A DNA stretch of 64,000 nucleotides, taken from Ochrobactrum quorumnocens (GTDB taxonomy: Bacteria > Pseudomonadota > Alphaproteobacteria > Rhizobiales > Rhizobiaceae). The notes under the pieces were generated by a model. The model saw only the letters and a program-made list of their open reading frames with translations. It had not been told where the DNA came from and searched no databases. A program made the translations under genes and the position numbers. Positions 26,634 through 35,895 of the stretch are shown one piece after another. Every line of letters starts with the position of its first letter. The first letter of the stretch is position 1. The stretch covers positions 496,001 to 560,000 of the forward strand of contig NZ_CP022605.1 in the NCBI RefSeq assembly GCF_002278035.1. The letters run 5' to 3'.

Positions 26634-27394
26634 TGGAACCGATCATTCATGCTCGCGGGCTTCAAAAATATTACGACAGTTTTCACGTCCTCAAAGATAT
26701 CAACTTTGATATTCATAAAGGTGAAGTCGTTTGCATCATCGGTCCATCCGGTTCAGGCAAAAGCACCTTTCTGCGCTGCATAAATCAGCTTGAGAAAATC
26801 AATTCGGGATATATTTCGGTCGATGCTGAAATAGCTGGCTTTCGCATTGAAGGAACGAAGCTCTATCCGCTCAGCGACAAGCAAAAAGCAAAACAGCGCC
26901 AGGCTGTTGGCATGGTGTTTCAGCGGTTTCATCTCTTTCCGCATCTCACCGTTCTGCAAAACATAATCGCCGGACCCACCGGCGTACAAAAACGCCCAAA
27001 GTCGCAATGTGTATCGGAAGCACAGCAGTTACTCAGCCGCGTCGGACTCATTGACAAAGCAGATTCATATCCAGCGGAACTTTCAGGCGGCCAACAGCAA
27101 CGTGTGGCAATTGCCCGTGCGCTCGCCATGCGCCCCAAAGCCATGCTGTTTGATGAGCCGACCTCGGCCCTTGACCCGGAACTTGTTGGTGAAGTGCTCG
27201 GCGTGATGAAAGAACTTGCTGCATCAGGCACCACGATGATCGTCGTCACCCACGAAATCGGCTTCTGCCGCGAGGTGGCAGATCGTGTGATCTTTATGGA
27301 TGAGGGTCGCATCGTTGAAACGGGAACACCTGATCAGGTGCTCAATAATCCTACAAATCCACGAATTAGAAATTTCGTGTCAGCAGTACTCTAA
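26630..27394 (+). CDS. Amino-acid ABC importer ATPase
   Basis: ATPase of 254 residues with Walker [10 protein letters not shown], signature [15 protein letters not shown], Walker [15 protein letters not shown] and H-loop VTHEIGF. The start at 26630 (with another ATG at 26633) follows GGAGGA and overlaps the permease stop codon. A frame running upstream to 26504 lies inside the permease gene and is spurious. It belongs to the same operon as the binding protein that follows. Confidence 0.95.
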   Translation: MMEPIIHARGLQKYYDSFHVLKDINFDIHKGEVVCIIGPSGSGKSTFLRCINQLEKINSGYISVDAEIAGFRIEGTKLYPLSDKQKAKQRQAVGMVFQRFHLFPHLTVLQNIIAGPTGVQKRPKSQCVSEAQQLLSRVGLIDKADSYPAELSGGQQQRVAIARALAMRPKAMLFDEPTSALDPELVGEVLGVMKELAASGTTMIVVTHEIGFCREVADRVIFMDEGRIVETGTPDQVLNNPTNPRIRNFVSAVL

Positions 27395-27421
27395 CAAAAA
27401 AATAATCACGAGGAGAACATC

Positions 27422-28249
27422 ATGAAGCTTACTACCCTTATCGCAACAGCTATGACGCTGTTATCAGCATCTGCAGCAATGGCAGACAACAATCTCAATC
27501 TGGTCAATGAAGGCGAACTGCGCGTATTGGTCAACCCCATTTACCCACCGATGGAATTCGTCAATCCAGAAACCGGCACACTTGATGGCCTCGACATTGA
27601 TCTTATTAATGCCGTGGCAAAGAAGCTCAACCTGAATGTGCTTCTTGTAACTTCTGCATTTCAGGAACTGCAAAGCGGACTGCAAACCGGACGCGGTGAC
27701 ATTATCGTTTCCGGTATGAGCGACAATCCAAAGCGTCAAGAAAGCATGGATTTTGTCGACTACCTTACGAGCGGCCCCATTCTTTTCACAACGAGTGCAA
27801 ATGCAGCAGACTATAAGAAGCCAGAAGATCTTTGCGGCAAGAAAGTTGCAGGAAGCCGCAGCACGACCTTCGGAACCAACGTCACCGACTGGAGCGCAAC
27901 AAACTGCGTAGCAAAGGGCAAACCAGCAATCGTATTTGAAGGCACGGCAGATTCCAATGCTGCACGTCTGGGAATGAAGCAAGGCCGCTACGACGCCGTG
28001 GTACAGGGAATTGAAACCATTGCCTATCAGATGCGTCTCGAACCCGATACTTTCACACTCATCGGCGACCCGCTGCTAAGCAATGATACATTCGGCATGG
28101 GCTTTAAAAAATCGAACACCGCCCTGCGCGATGCGGTCGCCACAGCGCTCGACGAAGTTATCAAAGATAGCACTTACGCTGAAATTCTAAAGAAGTGGGG
28201 CTTGACCCACAACGCGGTCGAAAAGGCCGTCATTAACGGCGTTAAGTAA
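27422..28249 (+). CDS. Amino-acid ABC importer binding protein
   Basis: Family 3 solute-binding protein of 275 residues. The signal peptide MKLTTLIATAMTLLSASAAMA precedes DNNLNLVNEGELRVL. The pocket blocks PPMEFVNPETGTLDGLDIDLINAVAKKL and FQELQSGLQTGRGDIIVSGMSDNPKRQESMDFVDYL are visible. A strong AGGAGAAC Shine-Dalgarno precedes the start. The downstream enzymes suggest the ligand is an N-substituted amino-dicarboxylate or cyclic amide, but this is inference. Confidence 0.93.
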   Translation: MKLTTLIATAMTLLSASAAMADNNLNLVNEGELRVLVNPIYPPMEFVNPETGTLDGLDIDLINAVAKKLNLNVLLVTSAFQELQSGLQTGRGDIIVSGMSDNPKRQESMDFVDYLTSGPILFTTSANAADYKKPEDLCGKKVAGSRSTTFGTNVTDWSATNCVAKGKPAIVFEGTADSNAARLGMKQGRYDAVVQGIETIAYQMRLEPDTFTLIGDPLLSNDTFGMGFKKSNTALRDAVATALDEVIKDSTYAEILKKWGLTHNAVEKAVINGVK

Positions 28250-28286
28250 GCCTCAACAGAGCTTAACAATATCAAAATCAAACCAA

Positions 28287-28308
28287 CGGAACGCGTTTGC
28301 GCGTTCCG
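28287..28308 (+). promoter_or_regulatory. Stem-loop after binding-protein gene
   Basis: Perfect hairpin: arms CGGAACGCG and CGCGTTCCG (nine base pairs) around a TTTG loop. No T-run follows, so it probably protects the binding-protein mRNA end or attenuates rather than fully stops transcription into the enzyme genes. Confidence 0.65.
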
Positions 28309-28363
28309 CAGGCTAAGTGCGCGAACAATTTCAGTATCTGCAAATAAGGTAGCGAGCGTCTCA

Positions 28364-29245
28364 ATGCTGCAGTCTTCTTTACATCAACGACCAATTCTCT
28401 GGCCAAAAGGGCGGCGCTCAGCGGTCGCTTTAGCGTTTGACGTAGATGGTCCGACTGGGGACGCGATGCTCGACGGCTCGCTGCGGGACAATGCACGATA
28501 TTTCACCCAAGGTGCGTATGGCCCCTGGAAAGCCCTGCCCCGACTTTTGGAGCTACTGGCGCGATATGAGCTGAAGGCCACCTTCTTCATTCCAACCTGG
28601 GTTGTTTCACATTGGACCGAGCATTGCATCCGCATTGCTACCGAGGGACACGAAGTTGCCTATCACGGCCACCGACATGAGGTTTTTATAGACTGCACTG
28701 CGCAGCAACAGCTTGATATTATGGAAACTTCCAAAGCAATCTTCCAACGCTATCTCGGCGTGACGCCTGTTGGCTTCCGCACACCATCCGGGGATTGGAG
28801 CAATGAAACAGCAGAATTGCTCAAAACCTTTGGCATTATTTACTCAAGCTCCATGCGTGGTGATGACAGGCCTTACTTCCACGACACATTCATGCCCGGT
28901 CACGGTCTCGTCGAAATCCCGGCCCGATGGGACATCGACGACTATACTGCCCTCGCCTATACGGAAGAACCCGATTTTCCTGTTGGGCTGGATCGCATTT
29001 CCGATTACCGGACCGTTGAAGCCAACTGGAAAGCCGAATTTGAAGGTTATCATCGTGACGGTCTGTGCTGGACGACGATACTTCACCCAAAGGTTTGCGC
29101 CCGTCCGGGACGTCTTTCAATTCTCGAAGGTCTGTTTCGTGCGATCAAAGCGCATGGTGATGATGTGTGGTGCACACGCCTCTCGGAGGTAGCACAGTGG
29201 TGGATCGCGACAAACGGCGCACAAACAGACCGGGTGAAAAACTGA
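28364..29245 (+). CDS. NodB-fold hydrolase (PuuE/PgdA-like deacetylase or cyclic amide hydrolase)
   Basis: Polysaccharide-deacetylase-superfamily protein of 293 residues. The metal/catalytic residues are in FDVDGP (both Asp) and YHGHRHE (two His). Later blocks GFRTPSGDWSNETAELL and TILHPKVCARPGRLSILEGL match the peptidoglycan deacetylase PgdA and allantoinase PuuE branch. Cyclic imide hydrolases of about 293 residues belong to the same branch, so in this amino-acid-uptake operon a cyclic amide or imide, rather than a polysaccharide, is a credible substrate. There is no signal peptide, which agrees with a cytoplasmic role. Confidence 0.85.
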   Translation: MLQSSLHQRPILWPKGRRSAVALAFDVDGPTGDAMLDGSLRDNARYFTQGAYGPWKALPRLLELLARYELKATFFIPTWVVSHWTEHCIRIATEGHEVAYHGHRHEVFIDCTAQQQLDIMETSKAIFQRYLGVTPVGFRTPSGDWSNETAELLKTFGIIYSSSMRGDDRPYFHDTFMPGHGLVEIPARWDIDDYTALAYTEEPDFPVGLDRISDYRTVEANWKAEFEGYHRDGLCWTTILHPKVCARPGRLSILEGLFRAIKAHGDDVWCTRLSEVAQWWIATNGAQTDRVKN

Positions 29246-30162
29246 TGTCTGTACAATCCCAATCACATCTAACCCAGACCATTGGGTCTCAATCGTTTTG
29301 GCCAGAAGGCAAGGGCTGCGCCGCTTCAATTTCTATTCTGTTTAGTGATGGACTGGATGCACTCGCCACTGCGCCCGATCTTGCTGATCGTAACAAAAGC
29401 TTCTCTGTATGGAAATATGGAGCGGCTCGCGGTGTCGAACGCCTGTGCCGTACATTCGAAGACAAGAAGCTGGCGACCAGCTGGTTCGTCCCCGCGACAC
29501 TCACTGAGACACACGAAGCACTTCTTCGCGATATACACGCTAGCGGACATGACTTCGCGAGCCACGGCCTCACTATTGAACGTTACGATCTTCTAAGTCC
29601 GCAGGTAACGCTGGACCGCATCAGGCAATCGAAAACACTTCTTGAAACCTGCCTCAATCAGGAGATCACAGGTTTTCGGCTCCCAGCAGGCAACTGGCCT
29701 CATGGATTTGACCGGCAACTTCTTGAAGCTGGCTTCGAGTGGTCGGCATCGTTGAATGGCGATGACGTCCCATTTCTTCATCAATCGCGGTTGCTGGAAA
29801 TCCCCGTGCATATCGAACTTGATGATCGTCCCTACTTTCAGTTCAACTTCACTCCAGCCTTTCCAAAAGGTCAGAGCAGGCTTCCGGCATATGAGGCGGT
29901 TCTTGCAAACTGGAAAGCTGAATTCGATGCCTATCATCGCTATGGGGGCTGCTTTGTACTGCAAATCCATCCGGAATGGAGTGGCACGCCGGGCAGGATC
30001 AGCATCATTGAAGATATGATAGACTACATCCAGAGTCACAATGACGTTTGGTTTGCGACAGCGCCTGAAATTGCACAATGGTGCCTTCAGCATTTGCAGC
30101 CTTCTCCACCACAACATCCGATAAATGTTTACAACGATTATGTGCAGGAGACCGCACAATGA
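29245..30162 (+). CDS. Second NodB-fold protein with degenerate metal site
   Basis: Paralogue of the preceding gene, 305 residues from the ATG at 29245 that overlaps its stop (TGATG). The frame extends to 29167 but that part lies inside the neighbour. Aligning by eye, the first catalytic Asp of FDVDG is replaced (LFSDG). The HGxxH metal motif reads HGLTI, losing the second His. GFRLPAGNWPHGFDRQLL and QIHPEWSGTPGRISIIEDM are retained. It may be an inactive subunit paired with the active enzyme, or may have altered chemistry. Its stop overlaps the MmgE/PrpD start. Confidence 0.82.
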   Translation: MSVQSQSHLTQTIGSQSFWPEGKGCAASISILFSDGLDALATAPDLADRNKSFSVWKYGAARGVERLCRTFEDKKLATSWFVPATLTETHEALLRDIHASGHDFASHGLTIERYDLLSPQVTLDRIRQSKTLLETCLNQEITGFRLPAGNWPHGFDRQLLEAGFEWSASLNGDDVPFLHQSRLLEIPVHIELDDRPYFQFNFTPAFPKGQSRLPAYEAVLANWKAEFDAYHRYGGCFVLQIHPEWSGTPGRISIIEDMIDYIQSHNDVWFATAPEIAQWCLQHLQPSPPQHPINVYNDYVQETAQ

Positions 30163-31526
30163 TAACAGATGCGCTTGCAGGTCTTCTCACTAAAACGCCT
30201 GAATCTGCTTTTTCGGAAGCGACAATCGACAAAACTAAAATACATGTTCTTGATACGATCGGGGTCTCTCTTGCAGGCGCACGATCATTTGAAACACAAA
30301 AAATGCTGGAAGTACTGCAACCATCTGGTGGCGAAGGTCATTGTGCGGTTTGGGGAACATCTTATTCCACGAACGCCCGCACGGCAGCTTTAATCAACGG
30401 TGTCTCGGCTCATGCCTATGAGCTTGATGACAGCGGTGGTTGCGATCATTCGGGCGCTGTCGTAATTCCCGCGGCGATTGCTGCTCTTGCAGATATTTCG
30501 GAGCCTGTGACCGGCGCGGCTTTTCTGCGCAGTATTATTCTGGGCTATGAGGTTGGTCGCCGTGTGCTTGAGGCCGCGGGTGGCTATGAGACCCATAACG
30601 GTCACGGTTGGCACTCGACCGGCACATGTGGCGTTTTTGGGGCTACGGCCGCAGTTGGCTCTCTTCTCAAACTCAACACGCATGATCTCTCCTCGGCGCT
30701 TGGCACGGCCTGTTCATTCGCTGCAGGAACATGGGCTTTTATCGGCAACGGAAGCTCTGCGAAAAAGCTGCACTCCGGACGTGCTGCCGAAGCCGGGGTT
30801 CTGGCTTCCTACCTGGCGCGAAGCGGCTTTAAGGGACCAGAGGCTGTATTTGAACCCGATCAGTGGGGAAGCTTCTTTGCAACCTATTGCGGAGACCAAG
30901 CTGATCCGCAGACACTTATACGCGATTACGGTGTATTCTGGCGTATCAATCGCTGCTCAATCAAGCCTTATGCGACATGTCGTGGAACCCATTCCGCAAT
31001 CGACGCCATCAACCTGATTTTCGAGAAAGATGGTGTGAGCACTTCCAATGTGGCTAAAATCGAAGTTGGAATGAGTGCGTTTCAGTTTGCAATGTGCGGC
31101 AGCAAGTCAGTTATGACGCGTGCACAGGCGCAGATGAGCCTGCCTTATGCGATTGCCGCCAGACTGCATTTTGGCAAGGTTTTCCTGGATGAACTTGCCA
31201 ACAATGCTTGGGAAGCGCCTGAAATTGCGCAGTGGCTCGACAAAATGACCATAGAAATCGACAAAACCATGGCCGATGAAGATGAACCGGAAGTCAGGAT
31301 TATGACCCATAGCGGTGCGGAGCACCGGCAAGTGGTCGAAGCCCCTCTCGGCGGCCCGGACAATCCTCTTTCTGTTGAGCAGATCACCGGTAAATATCAC
31401 GATCTTAGCAAAGCAATTCTGCCACTTGCGCAGGTTAACGCGATACGGGAACGGATCCTCAACCTCGAAAACATCCCCGACGTGAGGGCGCTTCTTCCCC
31501 TCCTGCAATCCCCAATGCAAAACTGA
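30159..31526 (+). CDS. MmgE/PrpD-family protein (2-methylcitrate dehydratase / iminodisuccinate epimerase fold)
   Basis: MmgE/PrpD-fold enzyme of 455 residues, starting at the ATG overlapping the previous stop (ATGA). Family features include KIHVLDTIGVSLAGA near the N-terminus, AHAYELDDSGGCDHSGAVVIPAAIA, GWHSTGTCGVFGATAAVGSLL and HSGRAAEAGVLASYLARSGF. The family includes 2-methylcitrate dehydratase and iminodisuccinate epimerase. Since the next gene is an argininosuccinate-lyase-like C-N lyase, an epimerase acting before C-N cleavage of an imino-dicarboxylate is plausible. No methylcitrate cycle genes are nearby. Confidence 0.87.
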   Translation: MITDALAGLLTKTPESAFSEATIDKTKIHVLDTIGVSLAGARSFETQKMLEVLQPSGGEGHCAVWGTSYSTNARTAALINGVSAHAYELDDSGGCDHSGAVVIPAAIAALADISEPVTGAAFLRSIILGYEVGRRVLEAAGGYETHNGHGWHSTGTCGVFGATAAVGSLLKLNTHDLSSALGTACSFAAGTWAFIGNGSSAKKLHSGRAAEAGVLASYLARSGFKGPEAVFEPDQWGSFFATYCGDQADPQTLIRDYGVFWRINRCSIKPYATCRGTHSAIDAINLIFEKDGVSTSNVAKIEVGMSAFQFAMCGSKSVMTRAQAQMSLPYAIAARLHFGKVFLDELANNAWEAPEIAQWLDKMTIEIDKTMADEDEPEVRIMTHSGAEHRQVVEAPLGGPDNPLSVEQITGKYHDLSKAILPLAQVNAIRERILNLENIPDVRALLPLLQSPMQN

Positions 31527-31538
31527 GGACAATGTTAG

Positions 31539-32924
31539 ATGTCAACCAATACGGCTTCCACCTGGTCACCACTGTTTAAAGAAGCAGTCGCTGACGATTT
31601 CCGCGATTTCCATGAATGTCTCGATCAGGATAAGCGCATCGCACTGTATGATGTTCATGGCTCGCTCGTACACGCTGACATGCTGACGCGTGCCGGAATT
31701 TTAACAAAAGAAGAAAATCTGGCGATCCAGTCCGGTCTGAATAAGATCGCTCAAGAAATGCAATCGGGAGAATTCGTCTGGAAAAAAGAGTTTGAAGACG
31801 TTCATATGAACGTTGAGAAGCGCTTGACTGACCTTGTAGGTGAGCCCGGCAAGAAACTTCATACTGCGCGCTCGCGTAACGATCAGGTCGCGACCGATAT
31901 ACGCCTCTACGCCCGTAGTGAACTTGACAAACTCGATACGGAAATTTCTGCTCTTATTCGTGCACTTGTTGATCTTGCTGAAGAACACGCGGAAACAATA
32001 ATGCCCGGCTTCACGCATCTTCAGGCTGCACAGCCGATTACGTTCGGCCACCATCTGATGGCTTATACTGAGATGTTTTTGCGCGATCGTCAGCGGGCAA
32101 AAGAATCTCGCGAACGTCTCAACATATCGCCACTCGGTGCTGCGGCGCTTGCCGGCACAGGTTTCCCGATTGATCCAAACTACAGCGCCGCACAGCTCGG
32201 TTTTAGTGCAGCGTTTCGAAACTCACTTGATGCTGTGTCCGACCGTGATTACGTTATAGATATCTGCAGTCTAGGTGCGATCATCATGGGTCATCTTTCG
32301 CGGCTATCAGAAGAAATTATTCTCTGGTGCACCCCCATGTTCGACTTCATAGAAGTCGGAGACCAGTTCTGCACCGGATCTTCGATCATGCCACAAAAAC
32401 GTAACCCCGATCTCGCTGAACTGTTGCGCGGCAAAGCTGCGAGACTGATTGGGAACCTCGCTTTCTCGGCATCACTGATGAAAAGCCAGCCCCTTGCCTT
32501 CAACAAAGATCAGCAGGAATCCAAACCCCCACTTACAGATAGTCTTGAAACAGTCCGCGGCGCGGTAGCTGTAACAACACAGATGATCCCTTCGATAAAG
32601 GTGAAGAAGGAGAAGATGCTTCTGGCAGCAGATCAAGGTTATTCAACTGCGACAGACCTTGCTGATTATCTTGTGCGTGCCGGCCTGCCTTTCCGGGATG
32701 CTCACCACGCCGTGGCTGCTATCGTCGGTCATGCTCGGGAAAAACAGCTGAACACGCTGTCAGATTTGCCCCTGCCAGAAATGCAGGCTTTCGCACCTGT
32801 GATCGGCGATGATGTATTCAATGTTCTGTCCGTCGCAGGCTCAGTTGCGAGCCGTAATCATCGAGGCGGCACAGCTCCAAAACAGGTACATGCTGCCATA
32901 GCGGAAGTTCGAGCTTTGCTTTAA
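31539..32924 (+). CDS. Argininosuccinate lyase-like C-N lyase
   Basis: Fumarase/aspartase-superfamily lyase of 461 residues. The conserved regions are HTARSRNDQVATDIRLYAR, MPGFTHLQAAQPITFGHHL and the flexible catalytic loop GSSIMPQKRNPD with the catalytic Ser. These proteins eliminate fumarate from N-substituted aspartates. Position in a catabolic operon, away from arg genes, makes arginine biosynthesis unlikely. Iminodisuccinate lyase and EDDS lyase are ArgH-like, so an aminopolycarboxylate or N-aspartyl compound is the favoured substrate. TGAGGA lies upstream of the start. Confidence 0.87.
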   Translation: MSTNTASTWSPLFKEAVADDFRDFHECLDQDKRIALYDVHGSLVHADMLTRAGILTKEENLAIQSGLNKIAQEMQSGEFVWKKEFEDVHMNVEKRLTDLVGEPGKKLHTARSRNDQVATDIRLYARSELDKLDTEISALIRALVDLAEEHAETIMPGFTHLQAAQPITFGHHLMAYTEMFLRDRQRAKESRERLNISPLGAAALAGTGFPIDPNYSAAQLGFSAAFRNSLDAVSDRDYVIDICSLGAIIMGHLSRLSEEIILWCTPMFDFIEVGDQFCTGSSIMPQKRNPDLAELLRGKAARLIGNLAFSASLMKSQPLAFNKDQQESKPPLTDSLETVRGAVAVTTQMIPSIKVKKEKMLLAADQGYSTATDLADYLVRAGLPFRDAHHAVAAIVGHAREKQLNTLSDLPLPEMQAFAPVIGDDVFNVLSVAGSVASRNHRGGTAPKQVHAAIAEVRALL

Positions 32925-33105
32925 TTCCAAGGGTTTTGGGGCGATACAACGCCCCACAACCAACATTTTATCCGTTTGTTTAAATACATGGCTTTATTTG
33001 AGATCAAACTCAAGCTCTTGTATATAATGCAATAATGTTCGCCTTTATTAGCCGACAATGATAGCCTGAATGGCGTCCTTAATCCTTTGAAACCGCGAGC
33101 GCCCC

Positions 33106-34002
33106 TTGGATCTCAAGCTGGACAATAATCGTCTGCCACCATTGCAGACACTTCAAAGCTTTTCAGTTGTCGCTGATACTGGAAGTTTTACGGCTGCAGC
33201 AAATCAGTTGAACATCAGTCAAAGTGCGATCAGCCGTCAAATCCAGCTTTTGGAACATTATTTCGGCTGTAGCCTTTTTGACAGGCATACGCGAAAAGTA
33301 CTTTTGACAGAGCAAGGGCGCGCGCTGCTGCCCATCATCAATGGATTGATGGCTTCGCTTAAAAGCTCCTTTGAAGCTACAAAACGTCCAAGTCGCACAC
33401 TGACTATCCGTATGCCACCAACGTTGGCTCGGCGTTGGTTCCTCCCTCGCCTCCCGGATCTTTTAAAAAAGCACCCTGATCTGAATATAAATATCGATAC
33501 TGCCTGGTTTGCGCGTCCGAATTTCTCAGTTGACGATATCGATATGCTGATAACTTATGGAAATGGCAGTTGGCCAGGGATGGTGGTTATCCCTCTGGTC
33601 AGAGAAAGTCTGACACCTATGTGTTCGCCGTCGTTGATCGAAACATTAGGGCAGCCTGCGAACATAGACAAACTGGCTGAATGTGTGTTGATTCATTCAA
33701 ATCCGCGACACAGTGACTGGATGCTCTGGTTACAGGCTGAAGGCGCTTATTCGCTCCGAGGCTCGAGTAATCAGGTTTTTGACACGCAAGATTTTGCAAT
33801 AACGGCTGCGGCAAGTGGTTTTGGCGTGACCATGGGTGACCTTACATTTGCAGAGGATGACTTAGCCAGTGGGGCGCTTCTGCGCCCTTTCTCCAGAGTT
33901 TTGGACACAGGCTATGGCTATTTTGCGCTGTTTCCAGACCGAAAGCAAAATCGCGATAAAATACAGGATATTTCAGGCTGGTTCGAATTGAACGCCATTT
34001 AG
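33106..34002 (+). CDS. LysR-family regulator (GcvA-like)
   Basis: Regulator of 298 residues. The N-terminal helix-turn-helix is PLQTLQSFSVVADTGSFTAAANQLNISQSAISRQIQLLEHYFG, followed by FDRHTRKVLLTEQG and a type 2 periplasmic-like effector domain. The wording PPLQTLQSF and the WFLPRLPDLLKKHPDLNINI segment fit the GcvA/AmpR subgroup. The start appears to be TTG, with only a weak upstream site. It follows the lyase gene by 181 bases and probably controls the ABC-enzyme operon. Confidence 0.9.
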   Translation: MDLKLDNNRLPPLQTLQSFSVVADTGSFTAAANQLNISQSAISRQIQLLEHYFGCSLFDRHTRKVLLTEQGRALLPIINGLMASLKSSFEATKRPSRTLTIRMPPTLARRWFLPRLPDLLKKHPDLNINIDTAWFARPNFSVDDIDMLITYGNGSWPGMVVIPLVRESLTPMCSPSLIETLGQPANIDKLAECVLIHSNPRHSDWMLWLQAEGAYSLRGSSNQVFDTQDFAITAAASGFGVTMGDLTFAEDDLASGALLRPFSRVLDTGYGYFALFPDRKQNRDKIQDISGWFELNAI

Positions 34003-34301
34003 CTTGGATATATATAACCTAATTTTGTGACATGATTAGAAGTTACAGCATTTTGTAACGTGGGATATTTCAGCTACTCAATCTCACAAGCTGCTATTTA
34101 ACCATTTGCGATCATTAAACAATTTTACGGTCAACGTTTGATTGCCAGTCAAGATTTTCGGTTCCAGCTAACGTCGGTAGTGATATGAAGCCACGCATGT
34201 AGAAAAGGAGCGCAGTTGAGGCACTTCAGCATAACCTCACCTGGACACAGTTCGTTGCGCAAAATACTGTGCTGGGGTGCTGCCGAGAGCCTTTTTGAAC
34301 A
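34003..34301. other. Gap between LysR gene and IS6 element
   Basis: AT-rich stretch containing TGATTGCCAGTCAAGATT (34139-34156), a copy of the recurring junction motif. An AAAAGGAG followed by a TTG at 34216 opens a short frame that runs into the IS6 end. It could be the start of a gene cut by the element, but its product is not recognisable. Confidence 0.45.
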
Positions 34302-35114
34302 GGTTCCGTTGCAAAAATTCGTTCATCACGGAGCATGCCTTGGCTGCAGACGCAATTATGCTGTGAGGGCTGTGAACTGTTGTTTGAGTGAAAGCGGTGT
34401 CGCTGCGGCGAAAATGCCCTGCTGCTTTCGCATCATGTGAATGAGTTCGATACCAGCCAAAGTGATGCTGGCTGAGACTGTGCATTTGAACCCAAGCATG
34501 GATCTTATCCGGCGTTTGATACGCCGGTGATCCTGTTCAATGTTGTTGTTCATGTACTTGGAGGATTGAATAACAATCGGGTTTCCACCTCGCTTTAGTC
34601 GATCTTCGGCGTCACACTGGATGATTGCTGTTCGGTTTGTCTGGCTGCCATCGACCGTGATGCGGGTCGGTCTGCCATGGCGTGCTAAAGCCTTGCGCAT
34701 AAAGCGTTTGGCAGCCCTTAAGTCACGCTCTTTACTAAACCAGAACTCAACCGTATCACCATTACTATCAATGGCACGGTAGAAATACATCCATTGGCCT
34801 TTGACGCGAACATAGGTTTCATCGACGTTCCATTTTCGAGTGACTCGGCGTTTCTTGCGGTTGAAGCGCTCAAGCAATTTTGGACTGAAATATTGCGTCC
34901 AACGGTGGACTGTCGAATGGTCGAGATCGATACCGCGTTCAGCCATCATTTCCTTCAAATCGCGCAAGCTCAAACTGTAGGAAAGGTACCATCGCACACA
35001 AAGTAAGATTACTGACTTATCGAAATGACGGCCCTTGAACATCACATAATCCCGGCTTGCTTGAAAACCGGATCATATATCAGCGACCGTTGACGGAAAG
35101 TTTGCAACAGTTCC
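34302..35114 (-). mobile_element. IS6-family insertion sequence, complete copy
   Basis: Element of 813 bp. The terminal inverted repeats are GGTTCCGTTGCAAA at 34302 and GGAACTGTTGCAAA reading inward from 35114, typical of IS6/IS26-type ends. The flanking eight bases (TTTGAACA left, GACTGAAC right) do not match, so it was involved in rearrangement rather than a simple insertion. Confidence 0.8.
34356..35045 (-). CDS. IS6-family transposase (IS26-like)
   Basis: Intact DDE transposase of 229 residues. The catalytic acids are in KWNVDETYVRVKGQW, TRITVDGSQTN and NNNIEQDHRRIKRR. The N-terminal MMFKGRHFDKSVILLCVRWYLSYSLSLRDLKEMMAERG is the family DNA-binding region. A second, 5'-truncated copy lies at 48429-49001 in the opposite orientation with almost identical sequence. 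Confidence 0.95.
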   Translation of the reverse strand: MMFKGRHFDKSVILLCVRWYLSYSLSLRDLKEMMAERGIDLDHSTVHRWTQYFSPKLLERFNRKKRRVTRKWNVDETYVRVKGQWMYFYRAIDSNGDTVEFWFSKERDLRAAKRFMRKALARHGRPTRITVDGSQTNRTAIIQCDAEDRLKRGGNPIVIQSSKYMNNNIEQDHRRIKRRIRSMLGFKCTVSASITLAGIELIHMMRKQQGIFAAATPLSLKQQFTALTA

Positions 35115-35123
35115 GACTGAACG

Positions 35124-35895
35124 ATGAGCAATCTTTACTGGCTGAGCGAAGGACAGATGTCACGCCTTCGCCCCTTTTTTCCCAAGAGCCATGGACGACC
35201 ACGCGTTGATGACAGACGTGTCTTGAGTGGAATTATCTTCATTCTTCGCATTGGGTTACGGTGGTGTGATGCCCCTCGGGAATACGGGCCTTGTAAAACG
35301 CTCTATAATCGTTGGAACCGTTGGTGTCACAAGGGGATATTTGCTCAGATATTAGAAGGTCTGTCTTCCAAATCGTCGGTTGGAAAGACTGTCATGATGG
35401 ATGCGACCTATTTGAAAGCTCACCGCACGGCTTCAAGGCTACGGTTAAAAAAGGGGGCGATGGACGACTGATCGGCCGGACAAAAGGTGGCATGAATACC
35501 AAGTTGCATGCCGTCACTGACGCGCAAGGGCGCCCCATCAGGTTACACGTCACGGCGGGACAAATCAGCGACTACACCGGAGCTGCAGCCTTAATCAGGC
35601 GTTACCGAAGGTCGACTTCTTGCCGATAGAGGCTATGATGCTGACTGGTTCAGAAAACGGTTAAAAGACAAAGAGATAAAGCCGTGCATCCCGGGTCGCA
35701 AAAACCGTAAGAAGCCTATCAAGTATGACAAACGTCGATACAAGCGGCGTAATCGTATCGAAATCATGTTTGGCAGACTGAAAGACTGGCGAAGAATTGC
35801 TACCCGTTATGATCGCTGCCCGGTCGTGTTCCGTGCAGCAATAGATCTCGCAGCAGCCGTTATATTCTGGCTCGGAAAGCAATGAGTCCTGAGCC
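35124..35895 (+). pseudogene. IS5-family (IS427/IS1031-like) transposase, frame-disrupted
   Basis: The first part (35124-35471) encodes MSNLYWLSEGQMSRLRPFFP onwards, up to a TTAAAAAAG stretch where this IS group normally shifts frame. The second frame carries GRTKGGMNTKLHAVTDAQGRP. Two further unexpected frame breaks occur near 35600 and 35620, after which ADRGYDADWFRKRLKDK and a C-terminus ending GRLKDWRRIATRYDR up to 35885 are readable. These breaks make it inactive. The right end GAGTCCTGAGCC reaches 35895. The left end is missing because the IS6 copy stops ten bases before the start codon. Confidence 0.85.

Noticed and set aside
31539..32924. ArgH-like gene as housekeeping argininosuccinate lyase
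   Set aside because: It is embedded in a catabolic importer operon with no other arginine genes, and known catabolic C-N lyases share the same fold; biosynthesis is the less likely reading but is not excluded.
34216..34440. Short plus-strand gene before the IS6 end
   Set aside because: It has a ribosome-binding-like AAAAGGAG, but most of it lies within the IS6 element and the product is unrecognised; kept only as a note.
34294..35122. Target-site duplication flanking the complete IS6 copy
   Set aside because: The eight bases on each side do not match.
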